Origin: Chara braunii
Lineage: Eukaryota > Streptophyta > Charophyceae > Charales > Characeae
Direction: 5' to 3'
Assembly (NCBI GenBank): GCA_003427395.1
Contig: BFEA01000263.1
Span: forward strand, 52,784-88,177
DNA: 35,394 nucleotides
Position numbers and translations under genes: made by a program. Shown here piece after piece: positions 1 through 9,993 of this stretch. The number at the start of each line of letters is the position of its first letter. Positions within the stretch are counted from its first letter, which is position 1. The notes beneath the pieces are model-generated. The model worked only from the letters and a program-made list of their open reading frames with translations. It was not told where the DNA came from and searched no databases.

Positions 1-21
1 CTGACTCCACCTACTATTGCC

Positions 22-1400
22 TTGTCCTTGATCGTGAGCGTCCGGAGGACATGCTTCCAACGGACAAACCCGACCAAGCCCCCCCCTCCAACCCCACCCT
101 CACCTCCCGCCAGATTACCTCCGGATCGTGGTGTGTCTCACACCATCGATTTGGAGCCCAGTCACTCTCCACCTTGCCGTCCTCTGTACCAACTCTCCAT
201 TTCGAAAGTCGAAGAAATGAAGCGACAACTCAATGAACTCCTTGAAAAAGGATTCATTAAGCCAAGTTCATCCCCATTCGGCACAAGCTGCCTTTTCGTC
301 AAGAAAGGCGGAACATTGGAACTCCGGATGTGCACAGACTACCGCGCCTTGAATCGGATCACGATCAAGAACAAATACCCCCTACCTCGGATCTCCGAGC
401 TTCTTGATCGCCTCCGTGGAGGCAAATATTTTACCAAAATTGACCTCCGCAGTGGCTTCCACCAGATCCGCATCCGTGAGGACACCCACAAGACCGCATT
501 CCGTTCTCGCTTTGGGCACTACGAGTTCCTTGTGATGCCCGTCGGATTCACCAACGCCCCCGCCACATTCCAATCCACCATGAACCACATCTTCTGCGAC
601 CTCGTCGAAGTCTGTATCGTCGTTCACCTCGATGATATCCTTGTCTATAGCCACCTTCGAGTCCCCCCTTCAGCATCTCTACCAAATCCTCTCTATCCTC
701 AGAGAGCAAAAATTCTACGCCAAGCTCAGCAAGTGCACCTTTGCCGCTTCAAGCGTTGAATACCTTGGCCACATCGTCTCCGTTGAAGGAATACGCATTG
801 ACCCCTCGAAGGTCACCGCCCTCGTCTAGTATCCACCACCCAAGACCCTACTCCAACTTCAATCATTTCTCGGTCTTGCCAACTACTACCGCCTCTTTAT
901 CCGCAACTTCTTTGACATCTTGCACCCCCTCCACGAACTCACCCGCAAGGACAAACCCTTCACTTGGAACGACCGCCGCCAAAACGCCGTCGACTTCCTC
1001 AAACAAACCATCACCATGGCCCCCATCCTCAAGATCGCCAACTCCTCTCGACATTTCTACGATACCACTGATGCATCCGAATTCACCCTTGGAGCCGTAC
1101 TATCCCAACACTTCTCTCGCAACACCTCTGAAACCCCCTAAATCAAAAACTCCCCCAACGAGTACCCCATCGCCTTCGCTAGCAAGAAGCTCCTTCCCGC
1201 GGAGATGAACTACCCCTCCAACGAGAAGGAACTCCTCGTCGTGATCCACGCCCTGAAAGTTTGGCGTCCGTACCTCGACGGGCAATACTTCACCTTCCAC
1301 ATTGACAACACCATCGTCTCCTTTATCCTCACTACGAAAGACATCACGCCGCGCCAAGAGACTTCCTTGCCCAATTCACATTCACCATTTGCCATTGAGG
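22..1400 (+). pseudogene. Ty3 chromovirus pol, RT and first part of RNase H (broken)
   Basis: Reverse transcriptase and the start of RNase H from a Ty3-type LTR retrotransposon that runs off the left edge. Frame 1 (to about 654) carries the RT core: the CTDYRALN block, [13 protein letters not shown] (motif A aspartate), NAPATFQ and the catalytic HLDDILVY. A +1 frameshift near 650 moves the frame to [10 protein letters not shown] and EYLGHIVS. Stops then fall at 828 (TAG) and 1139 (TAA), before the RNase H segments DTTDASEFTLGAVLSQ and NEKELLVVIHALK. Another shift near 1360 leads to LAQFTFTI. No protease or gag is visible, because that side lies outside the window. It is a dead copy. The C-terminal half resumes at about 2196, after a foreign insert. 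Confidence 0.9.
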
Positions 1401-1425
1401 CCGTTGGTCGGTCGCGTTATCTCAT

Positions 1426-1496
1426 TGGAGTATAGCCAAGTGGAAAGGCATTAATTTTTTATACCGACATGCAAAGGTTCGAATCCTTTTACTCCA
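1426..1496 (+). tRNA. Degraded tRNA-Gln(UUG)-like gene of plant mitochondrial type
   Basis: The 7-bp acceptor stem (TGGAGTA with TACTCCA) pairs perfectly. The D stem is GCC/GGC. The T arm is a perfect 5-bp stem (AAAGG/CCTTT) around TTCGAAT. From memory, acceptor, D and T arms match the land-plant mitochondrial trnQ(UUG) sequence closely. The anticodon arm is degraded: the proximal strand TTAAT cannot pair with ACCGA, and the anticodon position reads TTT or is undefined. The changes from the remembered gene are mostly C-to-T and G-to-A, as expected for methylated nuclear DNA that is no longer selected. I read it as a pseudogene. Confidence 0.7.
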
Positions 1497-1970
1497 ATGA
1501 TTAATTCCAATTCAGTTTTCGTTTTGAAAGTTGACGTATTAAACTTCGAAAACCTCCAAAAGAAGCCAAAACAAAACCTATCCAAATACAAAAATGAAAA
1601 GTAACTTCATTATGGTAGTATACCAACCAGTTTCAAAACTTCCAGTTCCTATCAAAGCATAGAGATCTGTGAAAAAGTTCGTACGTATAGCGACTTTAGT
1701 AGTACTGGTTTCTGGATTCGAAAAACAAAATCTTTTTTTTTTGGAAACATAACAAAGCTATCGACACTACGCGTCAAATCTTCAGTACTTTGCAGGCGCT
1801 CGCAAGAGATCACTTTTTCAAAGTAATGATGCGCCGCAACGTTGGTGTCATGATTAGAAACACATATTATGTTTCCACAAATGGATCGAAAAGTAGGTCC
1901 ATGTAATTGATCAATACTTCGTAAACAACACAACCTTCCGTTGCCTATATTTTGTTCAAAACCAAAGTGC

Positions 1971-2090
1971 ATGATTTGAGTAATTTGTATCTTTTTTGTA
2001 TTGGATAAGATAAACACCTGTAATCAAAATATGATTTGAGTAATTTGTATCTTTTTTGTATTGGATAAGATAAACACCTGTAATCAAAAT
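1971..2090. repeat. Perfect 60-bp tandem duplication
   Basis: Bases 1971-2030 and 2031-2090 are identical 60-bp copies starting ATGATTTGAG. They lie inside the AT-rich insert. Perfect identity implies a recent duplication, recent homogenisation or an assembly effect. Confidence 0.95.
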
Positions 2091-2195
2091 ACAAACTTCT
2101 CCATGTGACAAATCATATTCATTGATGCCGAAGGTTTGAACAAAAATAAATTGAAAAAGAGAAAAAAACAAAGAGCACAGCAGAAAGACTCTAGA

Positions 2196-3330
2196 TACGA
2201 CAACACCCCCAGCAAAAGCAACCACGTCGCCGATGTCCTCTCTCGGCGCCCCAACCACAAGCCCTCTGAGAAAGTCTACGCCGCCATGACTCATATCCAA
2301 CTACCATCGTTCCACCACCGCTACACCCAAGTCTACCTCACTTGCCTGGATTTCTCAACAATCTACAACAAACTTCGTGATCTCGACTTAGTCCCCGACT
2401 ACTCCCTTCACAATCAACTTCTTTACATTGACACCAAAGGCACTCGCCGACTTCGACCGTGTGTCGCACGCCACCACGGTCTCCCCGAGAACATCATCAG
2501 CGACCGTGACCGTCGCTCCTTTCACAATTCAGGAAACACCTCTTTAAAGCCTATGGAACCACGCTTAAGTATAGCACTGCATTCCACGCACATACCGATG
2601 GACAACCGAGAAGATGAACGATACTCTCCAAAGAATCCTGCGGAAGTATTGTCATCCACATCAACACGATTGGGATCAGTTGCTCACCGCCGCCGAGATC
2701 GCCTACAACAATGTTGTTTGTCCTTCCACTCGCATGTCTACCTTGACCTTCACTATCATCCGCGCTTGCCCTCCGACTTCCTGCTCCCCTCGCAACTCAA
2801 CCCATCCACCCCCTGCCCTTCTCTCAATGAATGGGTAGCAACAATGAACAGACTCCTCAGAGAAGCGACCGAAGCCCTTGAATGAGTAGAAGAACAGCAA
2901 GCCAACAAGACCAACAAACAAAGACGAAACGTAACATTCAAAGCAGGGGACAAAGTCTAGCTCTCCACCAAACGCTTTGAACCCGAACACGGCTCCCACA
3001 TCAATTACAAGCTCCAACTCCCTCCTAACATGAGTCATGTCCACCCTATCTTCCACGTAGAATACTTAAAAGAATACCATGAATCCCCACCCCACTTCGC
3101 TGACCGCCCTTACCCCAGACCTCCACCGATCATGATTCCCACAGGCCCAAAATTCGTAGTAGAATCCATCATAGGTCCACGAACCACACAAGTATCAGAC
3201 CATCCAAAACCAATCACAAAATACAAAGTTAAATGAACCGGATACCTTGACGAAGAATCCACATGGGAACCTCTTCCTAACCTAAAGAATGCTATGAAAC
3301 TTGTTCGATTGATTGTGCTCACCCTATATC
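2196..3330 (+). pseudogene. Ty3 chromovirus pol, RNase H end, integrase remnant and chromodomain
   Basis: Continuation of the left-edge element. It opens with the RNase H terminus KSNHVADVLSRRP. The integrase is internally deleted: after LLYIDTKGTRRL there is no HHCC zinc site and no first catalytic Asp. The sequence jumps to GLPENIISDRD (second Asp region) and then, across frameshifts, to HTDGQP and LLTAAEIAYNN. The C-terminal part gives HPIFHVEYLKEY and a chromodomain-like end, KYKVK, stop, TGYLDEESTWEP. A single G-to-A change (TGG to TGA) at 3236 replaces the conserved Trp. The chromodomain assigns it to the chromoviruses. It cannot be functional. Confidence 0.85.
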
Positions 3331-3449
3331 CTAGATACATAATATAACTCAAACCCTAAGCTCTTGCATAAGCCCCGCCTTGACCCCGCCTTGACCCCGC
3401 ATTCCTGCTCTACCCACACCCGTGTACCTAGCGAAGCCCTTGCCTCTTG

Positions 3450-3450
<1 letters not shown>

Positions 3451-3539
<89 letters not shown>
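3451..3539. repeat. 89-base poly-C tract
   Basis: There is an uninterrupted run of 89 C, bounded by TTGA on the left and GGATCC on the right. Open frames through it are poly-proline or poly-glycine shadows. Homopolymers of C this long are rare in nuclear DNA, hard to clone and hard to assemble. The true length is probably uncertain. Confidence 0.95.
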
Positions 3540-3541
<2 letters not shown>

Positions 3542-4138
3542 ATCCGATTTGCCCACCGCCTTGCCCCGTTCTCCCATCTGTCCTCCGCCACATCTTTGTC
3601 TCTCTTGTCCAAATCCTCTATGTGGCCCCTGCGCGTCGCCGACGGTAATGGATCTAATGGCAAGCGAGCGAGGACGATGGCATGTTGCAGCTCAGCACGA
3701 GGAGATAAGACAGTTGGTTGGCCACCATGTTGTTCCCTTTGGTCGACACCTTGGATTCACAGACTTCTGAAGCAACACCTCTGACATTGACATCAAGATC
3801 AGTCTGCAACCTGCTATCCGGATCAGACCTCGTCATCAGATCATGTACCAGACACAACCTGCTACTGCGACAATCAAGCTGAAGTCCTCGCCGTCTACAT
3901 CACAGAACTGCTGAAGCCTCTTTCCTCATCGCCACTACTGTGACACCCGCTGAGACCTTCCCCAGGACATTTCTTCGCTTTTGACACTTTGTTACAGACC
4001 TGAGACGTTCTTTTCCCAAACCCCTCAGACACCCCAGCACTTGAGCATCGAACAAACAATTTTTTATTTTTCATTTTTCTTTCTCAAACCTGACAACCTA
4101 CAACCTTGTAGAACACCATAAGGACCTCCTGGTTAACT
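3540..4138. other. No recognisable gene
   Basis: This is mixed-composition sequence between the poly-C run and the LINE. Short open frames are present but show no motif I recognise. It could be the 3' untranslated region or LTR of the chromovirus at 1-3330, but no second LTR copy is in the window to test that. Confidence 0.5.
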
Positions 4139-4248
4139 GTACAGCCTCAGTAAGATTACCCTATTACTCGAGCATTGATTCCCTCAACCCTGTAGAACCT
4201 CAATAGGATTACCCTGTTACTTGAACATTGATTCCCTCATCTTTGTAG
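4139..4248. repeat. Two tandem ~50-bp units before the LINE
   Basis: Two similar units share the order GATTACCCT(A/G)TTACT..., CATTGATTCCCTCA and TGTAGA. The second unit carries the 21-bp word (4203-4223) that recurs just after the LINE tail at 7848-7868 with one mismatch. Confidence 0.75.
4203..4223. repeat. Candidate target site duplication of the LINE, 5' copy
   Basis: The 21 bases ATAGGATTACCCTGTTACTTG recur at 7848-7868 with one T/C difference, bracketing the LINE. This is the length expected of a LINE target duplication. The left copy belongs to a tandem repeat, so insertion into a pre-existing repeat array is an alternative explanation. Confidence 0.55.
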
Positions 4249-5060
4249 ATAAGACCCCGGGAGTAGACAGCCTCCCTAAGGAATTTTGGGAAACCATGTG
4301 GTCCGCCCTTTCTCCTGATTTAATGCAGTATTTTCGAAAGGCCTGGGAATCAAGAAAAATGGGGGAGATAGTGAGTCAAGGTATACTCACACTACTATAT
4401 AAAAAGGGGGATAAATCAAACATCAGGAATTATGGACCAATAATTCCACTAACTAACAAAAAAGCCCTTGCAAATCGTATGATTCCCGTGATGCCTGACA
4501 TAATCCACATCCATCTCAAACAGGATTTATAAATGGTCGCCACGTTCAAGATAACATCTTTTTAATTAATGAAACGGTCAAAGTTGCGCGACAATCTAAG
4601 GAAAATACAGCAGTGGTCTTCATAGACTTTAAAAAAGCTTATGATCATGTTGATTAGCGATTCTTGGACGACTGCTTGCAAAGGCTGAATTTTGGACCAA
4701 ATATGCGGAGATGGGTTTAAATTCTTCACACAAATGCAACCACACAAATTTTGGTAAATGGGCGCTATCTCCGAAAATCCATATTCAGAGGTTAGTTAGA
4801 CAAGGAGACCCCTTGGCCCCTTTCCTTTTTGTGATCGTGATGGAGGCTTTGGGGGCCAACCTAAGAGCTAATCATAATATCAAACGTCTATCTATCTCAG
4901 GAATACCAGAAGAGGCAATACCATCAATGTTTGCAGATGATTTAACGATCATTATGGACGCCTCAGGGGCAAATATGGAAGAAATAAAAAATATGCAAGA
5001 TAAATTCTCTGCACTTTCAGACATGATGGTTAATTGGGGAAGTAAAACGCAAGGGTATAT

Positions 5061-5164
5061 AATGGTTGCCCCTGGACGCCCCGCTGAGAGTGTTCGGGTC
5101 CGCCCTCCTGAAGTCCCCAAGGTACAATGGTTGCCCCTGGACACCCCGCTGAGAGTGTTGGGAG
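5061..5164 (+). repeat. 65-bp tandem duplication inside the LINE RT
   Basis: The words AATGGTTGCCCCTGGAC and CCCCGCTGAGAGTGTT occur at 5061 and again at 5126. The period of 65 bp means the two copies are read in different frames (VAPGRPAESV versus WLPLDTPLRVLG), yet no stop results. Only the second copy reads like the conserved LINE segment before RVLGV. Confidence 0.8.
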
Positions 5165-6451
5165 TATCTCTACCGGCATCAGGTAAGCCCGTATCCAACG
5201 ATGAATGGATTTCGAAGCCATCGATACAAAAGATGAATCAATGGAAGAACCAACACACCTCGCTTTTTGGAAGAACATTAGTAATAAATAATGTTATTCT
5301 TGCTTCCATATGGTACAAATCAGCAATATTGGCCATTAGTAAACCAGGAACCAAGCACCTTCAAAAACAGGTGATGGCCTTTCTCTGGAGAGGGAACCAT
5401 GAGTTGGAGAGCGTGACCCCTACAGTAGCATGGTCCACCCTCATTCAACCAAAATCTAGGGGAGGGCTGGGAATCCTGGACCCTACCCTACAATGTCAAG
5501 CCTTGTCACTCCAATGGATGATTGATCTTATTTTAGGTATTGACAAGCCTTGGCAACCCTTGGCTCTTCAACAAATTAGAAAACTGGTGCCGATAGCACC
5601 ACCAGAAATACATCCCCTTACATGGGTAGAGAACTTATTTTGGAATATCCCTCGCCCTTCTGCACGTTCGAAATTCGAAGGGGAAAGAGGAGCAGCATGT
5701 CGAGATCTACTATTAAATAATCTATGGGTGTCCCTACCGAGGACGTGGAGAAAACTACGTCTTCCAAACAAATCCTCACCCACACATTTTGAGGAAATCT
5801 TGAGACAACCACTTTTTGGGAATAGATGGATAACGGATGTTAATGGTTGTGTGTATAATAGTTCTACTCCATGGTCACAGTGGGTGAAAAAAAGGGTAAT
5901 ACGGGTCAAAAACATTTGGGATCAGGAGAAAAAAGGGTGGAAGACGGCAAAGCAACTTAGGAAAACAATTACTTACGCGCACAAATTGGACCAAAATTTG
6001 GACCGAATCATTAGCTCTATCCCCCTGGCATGGGTCAAAAAATTAAGAAGAGGGATAAGATTTCAAGAAGGAGACTTTGTGATGATTACACACGACCCAA
6101 AAGATTGGCAGGTTGGGCAAATAATGAGTATATTAAATGAAGGAGCATTAATGACCTTGTTCAAAATAACAGCAAAGCATGTAATCCGAGCTTCATCTAC
6201 TAAGCAAGTTGAATTCTTTCCCTTTAAGGAAATGTTTAGAATTAGAGTGATCTTTATGCCAGCAACCACAAGATGGAGAATCTTTTACCCTCAATGCCCA
6301 ATTCCTGACCTTCCCATAGATCCAGAAGAATGGAAATGGCAAACAACGAAAAGGACGAAACCCCATACTCTACAAACTCTAACGGTGAAGGCAGTATATC
6401 AGATGATGAGACGAAGAGTGGATGTGTCGTCCGTAATAAGAGAACAATGGA

Positions 6452-6851
6452 CAAGACATCTGAACATTGATGCACAAAGTATAAAGAGCATCAAACTCTT
6501 TGATAAACTTAAAAAACGACCAGCTAAATTTTCCTCCTTACAATGGCAAATTCTCCACCGTTGCTTACCAACCAATGATTGGCTCATAGATCACACCAAT
6601 CTGGAGCAACGTGGGCTGGCGCTTCCATGGTGTAAAGCGTGTCTTACTGTCAAGACATCTGAACATTGATGCACAAAATATAAAGAACATCAAACTCTTT
6701 GATAAACTTAAAAAACAACCAGCTAAATTTTCCTCCTTACAATGGCAAATTCTCCACCGTTGCTTACCAACCAATGATCGGCTCATAGATCACACCAATG
6801 TGGAGCAACGTGGGCTGGCGCTTCCATGGTGAGTAAAGCGTGTCTTACTGT
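6452..6851 (+). repeat. 199-bp tandem duplication in the LINE C-terminus
   Basis: Copy 1 (6452-6650) and copy 2 (6651-6851) are about 95 percent alike and cover the ILHRCLPTN and WCKAC region. Because 199 is not a multiple of three, the duplication moves the second copy out of frame and ends the long open frame at 6669. The copies differ at scattered sites plus a 2-bp insertion (GA) near 6832, so the duplication is not brand new. Confidence 0.9.
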
Positions 6852-7413
6852 CTTCCCACAAAAGAAGATCAGAGAAACAATTGAGCATGTGTTTGTTCAA
6901 TGCCCAAGAACGATTCTAATATGGAGAAGGTGGGACTGTGTGTGGAGGAGGTTGACGGGCATTGACTGGCCATTGGATTGGAAAGCCATTCTCCTCGGCC
7001 AATGGGTACCACTAGAAACACAATCATCAAAATTCCGGACAATTTTTTTTGACATAGGAAGAAAAGCTATTCTATGCTCTCTGTGGTACAAAAGATGTGT
7101 ACATGAAAGAGAAGATGTACAGCTAGAAGGAAAGGAATTTGCTGATTTAATTGTTCAGTTTGTACAGACATAAATACGGGCACACTGGCCAACGGTGAGA
7201 TCCAAAATACAACTGTTCCACCAGAAAAAAAACATCATCAATTGTATTCAAAAATTCAATCAAGAATGGCTGGGGGGATATGAAGGAGAAAGCTTGGGAG
7301 AGGTGAAATGGTCGGGAAGGGAAGAACAGGGGGAATCCCTGAAGAGGGACTTTCAAGGACTGGTTTTCACTTCCATCAGGAGTCTAACTCAGATCTTCGG
7401 ATTGCTTTCCTGA

Positions 7414-7847
7414 CCCCTTCCCACTCTCGAACCTGGCCTTCGTAGACTTGCGTTGGTATGCTTTGTAATATGGTTAAATCCCGAAAGAACAGGGATATCA
7501 GTGCCTGATAGTTCCTTTTAGCTTATTAGGGAGCTAAGATTAGGAGAGAATGATGCTATCTTTGGAAGAAGTATCTGGTGGCCTAAGCCTAGGCTGAAGA
7601 GGCAGGTCCTACTCTCTGAGTACTTTATTTAAAGTTGTGGTCCGGATTAATATGTGTGGGATGCTGGACCTGATTTCCAGCAGGTACAGCTACCCACCAA
7701 TAAAATGGAGCCAGCACCCGGGCTACTAGTGGTGGATGCTCGTATCACCACCACTAGCAACTCAGCTGAGTTAAAAAAGAAAAAAAGGAAAAAAGCAAAA
7801 AAAAGAAAAAAAGAAAAAAGAAAAGAAAAGAACCCCAACGGTCCCCC
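7414..7847 (+). other. LINE 3' untranslated region and A-rich tail
   Basis: Non-coding sequence after the last LINE reading. It ends in an A-rich tract of about 60 bases (7771-7832) made of runs of A broken by G, consistent with an aged poly-A tail. Confidence 0.65.
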
Positions 7848-7978
7848 ATAGGATTACCCTGCTACTTGCATTACTCCCCCTTTCCTTTTCTGACCAGTGG
7901 TCAGCCCCGTCCCGTTCTTCACAGTTGTTCATTGGGTCTTTGGCAGCCGGGACGTTGCCTTCCAGAGGGAGGGGATAG

Positions 7979-8471
7979 TGTTAAGGACCCAACCAGGGCT
8001 CGATCCCTGGCCCACGGGTTACCACTCGCCAGGCTGCTATTCTATGTTTTTTTGGAGTCTTTGATCTCCAGTTCCTGACTGTTCGCGACCTCTGCAGTTG
8101 GCCCGCGTTCTCAAATCCCGCCTCTGCCACTTTCAGATTTCGTACTTGGCACCATCCGGCATTCTGGCGCCCAGGCTCAGACCTTCCATTTTCAGTTCAG
8201 CCCCGAGGCAACTGCACTTTTGCCCTCGGACTCAACTTGAGTCCGGTACTTAAGACCGGACTCAAGCAGAGTTCGGGGACTCAGTTTTCAGCCTCAGTGC
8301 TTGTGCTTCAGTGTGACTTGCTGCGACATTGTTTACGGAACCAAGATTGCGACTTTGCGACTTTGCGACTTGGCCACTTTGTCCGTGTCGAGTTGAGAGA
8401 GTGTGTGTGTGTGCTCTCACTCCCTCCCTCTCTCTTCCCCCACCTCGCTGCTCTGCCTCAGCCCCGTCACA
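7979..8471 (+). mobile_element. Solo LTR, family A, copy 1
   Basis: This 493-bp unit starts TGTTAAGGAC and ends CCCGTCACA, the TG...CA ends of an LTR. It is flanked by GATAG (7974-7978) and GTTAG (8472-8476), a 5-bp target duplication with one mismatch. It matches a second copy at 13390-13958 along its length, including CCAGGG-CTCGAT-CCCTGG near the start and the CTTTGCGA repeats near the end. No internal coding region adjoins it, so it is a solo LTR left by LTR-LTR recombination. The strand is assigned from the TGTTA end. Confidence 0.85.
8236..8266. repeat. 12-bp perfect hairpin in the family A LTR
   Basis: CTTGAGTCCGGT (8236-8247) and ACCGGACTCAAG (8255-8266) are exact reverse complements around a 7-base loop. 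The same place in the second LTR (about 13640-13672) keeps a weaker version, so the structure belongs to the family. Confidence 0.85.
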
Positions 8472-8601
8472 GTTAGGGCACGCCAAGTATATATGATGTT
8501 GGTTCACATCAAGGTCCATGTTTCAGCAGTTATGGGACCACTGAGCACGCGGGCAATAGCAGGCCAACTCACCACGTGCTTTTCAGGGCCTCCCTCCACT
8601 A

Positions 8602-8902
8602 GTCACCAAATGTGCAAAACTAGAATATATCTTCTGCTAGAACATGGAATCATACGTCACCATATGTTTTGTCCTTTGTGCAAGTGGTGACGAGTGGAGC
8701 AAGGCCCTTAGGGCAACTGGTCGTAGGAAAACCAAAGAAAAGAAAGAGAGAGCCACCAAATGTGCAAAACTAGAATGAATCTTCTGCTAAAACATGGAAT
8801 CATACGCCGCCATACGTTTTGTCTTTTGTGCAAGTGGTGACGAGAGGAGCAAGGCCCTTAGGGCCACTGCTCGTAGGAAAACGAAAGAAAAGAAAGAGAG
8901 CT
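8602..8902. repeat. 150-bp tandem duplication
   Basis: Two copies (8602-8751 and 8752-8902) begin CACCAAATGTGCAAAACTAG and end AAAGAAAAGAAAGAGAG. They differ at roughly a dozen sites. Each contains AAGGCCCTTAGGGC, a short inverted repeat. No coding capacity is shared between the copies. I do not recognise the unit. Confidence 0.9.
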
Positions 8903-9146
8903 ACGGTAGCAAGTAGTTGTAACTTGTAACCCATAAGCACTGGAAAACAGACCTGACCTGCTTCGCTCTCACACAAAAATTGCTGAACATCTCTCGAGGT
9001 GTTCGGGCCCTTGCAGATGCACTGCTGGGGTCCGGTGGGAAAAAGACTATTCAACGAGGAATACGTGGTCCCCTTTTTTTTTTCTGTGCCCTTAAATTTT
9101 TCAGAAGGGAGGGGCACCACTGGCTACCTCAGCCAGCCCTCTACAA

Positions 9147-9262
9147 TTTTTTTTTTTTTTTAACCCTATTTTTTGGGGTGCGCCGAATCACATGCGCGCG
9201 CATGCTTGCGCGTGCTCTATGCGCCGCACGTGCGGAGCTCGCGCGCATGCAATGCACCGCAT
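9147..9262. repeat. T-run followed by palindromic CpG-rich segment
   Basis: A run of 15 T is followed by CCTATTTTTTGGGGTGCGCC and a chain of palindromes, including CATGCGCGCGCATG (9191-9204) and CCGCACGTGCGG (9224-9235). The same opening word occurs in reverse orientation at 14160-14190 next to another palindrome, so it looks like the end of a dispersed repeat family. Confidence 0.6.
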
Positions 9263-9464
9263 GTATGGATAAGATCAATCAAGAGAAAGAACCTCCAATG
9301 GTTAGTGACCTATGTAGCTGTCCCCATCGACCAATGGGTTCAGATAAGACGCTAGAAGAATGACCCCAACAGTACCAACATATGCAGTGTGTTCAGAGCA
9401 GGAACAGGAGAAATTACAGTCATTGTCTGATTAGATACAAGGAAGCCACGGAATAGTGGGCCAG

Positions 9465-9742
9465 AGCAGTTTATGGGACAGCCTAATAGCCTATTCACCT
9501 CTCCCACCTCTGGACTAACCTCCCATCCCACCTTACTAAACCGGGAAAATTTTGGTTTGGAACGATCAGAAAAGTCACAATGTGGACCATTTGGAAGGAA
9601 CGATGCAGCATTACCCTGGACAAGATATGGAACACAAGGGAAGATTGCAACAATTGAGATAGAAAAAACACCACATCCAGATGAGACCAGAAGACCAAGG
9701 GAGACTGAAAGCAGTTTACGGGACAGCCTAATAGCCTATTGA
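9465..9742. repeat. 33-bp direct repeats 245 bp apart
   Basis: AGCAGTTTATGGGACAGCCT... at 9465-9497 recurs at 9710-9742 with two mismatches. The intervening DNA has no recognised gene. The right copy overlaps the start of the LTR-derived fragment at 9739. Confidence 0.8.
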
Positions 9743-9990
9743 AATCAGACTTGCTCCAACTCCTTTCCACATGCATACAAACAGATGACAACTTGGACTG
9801 GCACAGTGCGCCCACACAAAGCTCAGAGATAGGAACGTGGCCAGGAACACAGTTGAGATTCACTTGTCTCGAATGGCTATGGCGCCCAGCGCCTAACAAA
9901 GATTCCCACCCGATCAACTGTATCCACCAGCAACATGTCCGCACGCACACACACACACACTCTAACTAGGATCACCCTGAATGTCCCACA
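9739..9990 (-). mobile_element. Diverged fragment of the 14909-33032 element's LTR
   Basis: Starts TGAAATCAGACTTGCTC and shares with the LTR ends at 14909 and 27787 the words CAAACAG, CTCAGAGATA, GGCTATGGCG, the CA microsatellite and GGATCACCCTG. It is much more diverged than those two and contains small rearrangements, so it is an old partial copy. Confidence 0.6.
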
Positions 9991-9993
9991 CGC

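Larger units (their letters stand above)
1401..2195. other. AT-rich insert splitting RNase H, probably mitochondrial DNA
   Basis: This stretch interrupts the RNase H reading between LAQFTFTI and KSNHVADVLSRR, which are normally adjacent in Ty3 elements. It is clearly more AT-rich than the retroelement on both sides. It begins with a tRNA-Gln-like gene of plant mitochondrial type (1426-1496), which suggests a nuclear insertion of mitochondrial DNA. A minus-strand open frame of 121 codons (2017 to 1652) has no motif I recognise and could be a mitochondrial ORF or chance. The exact edges are uncertain by a few tens of bases. The mitochondrial origin is inference from the tRNA and base composition. 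Confidence 0.6.
4224..7413 (+). pseudogene. LINE ORF2-like protein: RT and zinc-ribbon-like C-terminus
   Basis: The RT starts with KTPGVDSLPKEFW and RNYGPIIPLTN in frame 3 (4248-4530). After a frameshift it reads AVVFIDFKKAYDHVD (motif A), with stops at 4654 and 4718. From about 4785 a 650-codon frame runs to 6669 with RQGDPLAPFLF (motif B) and MFADDLTII (catalytic ADD, about 4930). Further on come the thumb and a long C-terminal part ending WQILHRCLPTND and WCKACLTV. After a 199-bp duplication the frame continues as ETIEHVFVQCPR, completing a C-x2-C...H...C zinc-binding pattern typical of plant LINEs (zf-RVT). A final in-frame stop is at 7171, and the weak similarity continues to 7413. Confidence 0.85.
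4224..7847 (+). mobile_element. 5'-truncated LINE retrotransposon
   Basis: Non-LTR retrotransposon lacking its endonuclease. It begins directly at the RT domain, as expected when target-primed reverse transcription stops early. It contains RT, a C-terminal zinc-ribbon-like region, a 3' untranslated region and an A-rich tail at 7771-7832, and is flanked by candidate target duplications. About 14 bases (AACCCCAACGGTCC region) follow the tail before the right duplication, so the exact 3' end is uncertain. Confidence 0.8.

Noticed and set aside
1652-2017. 121-codon minus-strand gene in the AT-rich insert
   Set aside because: No motif recognised and part of it crosses the 60-bp duplication; kept only as a possible mitochondrial ORF remnant.
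3324-3784. Poly-proline and poly-glycine proteins on both strands
   Set aside because: They are translations of the 89-base C run; no flanking coding signal.
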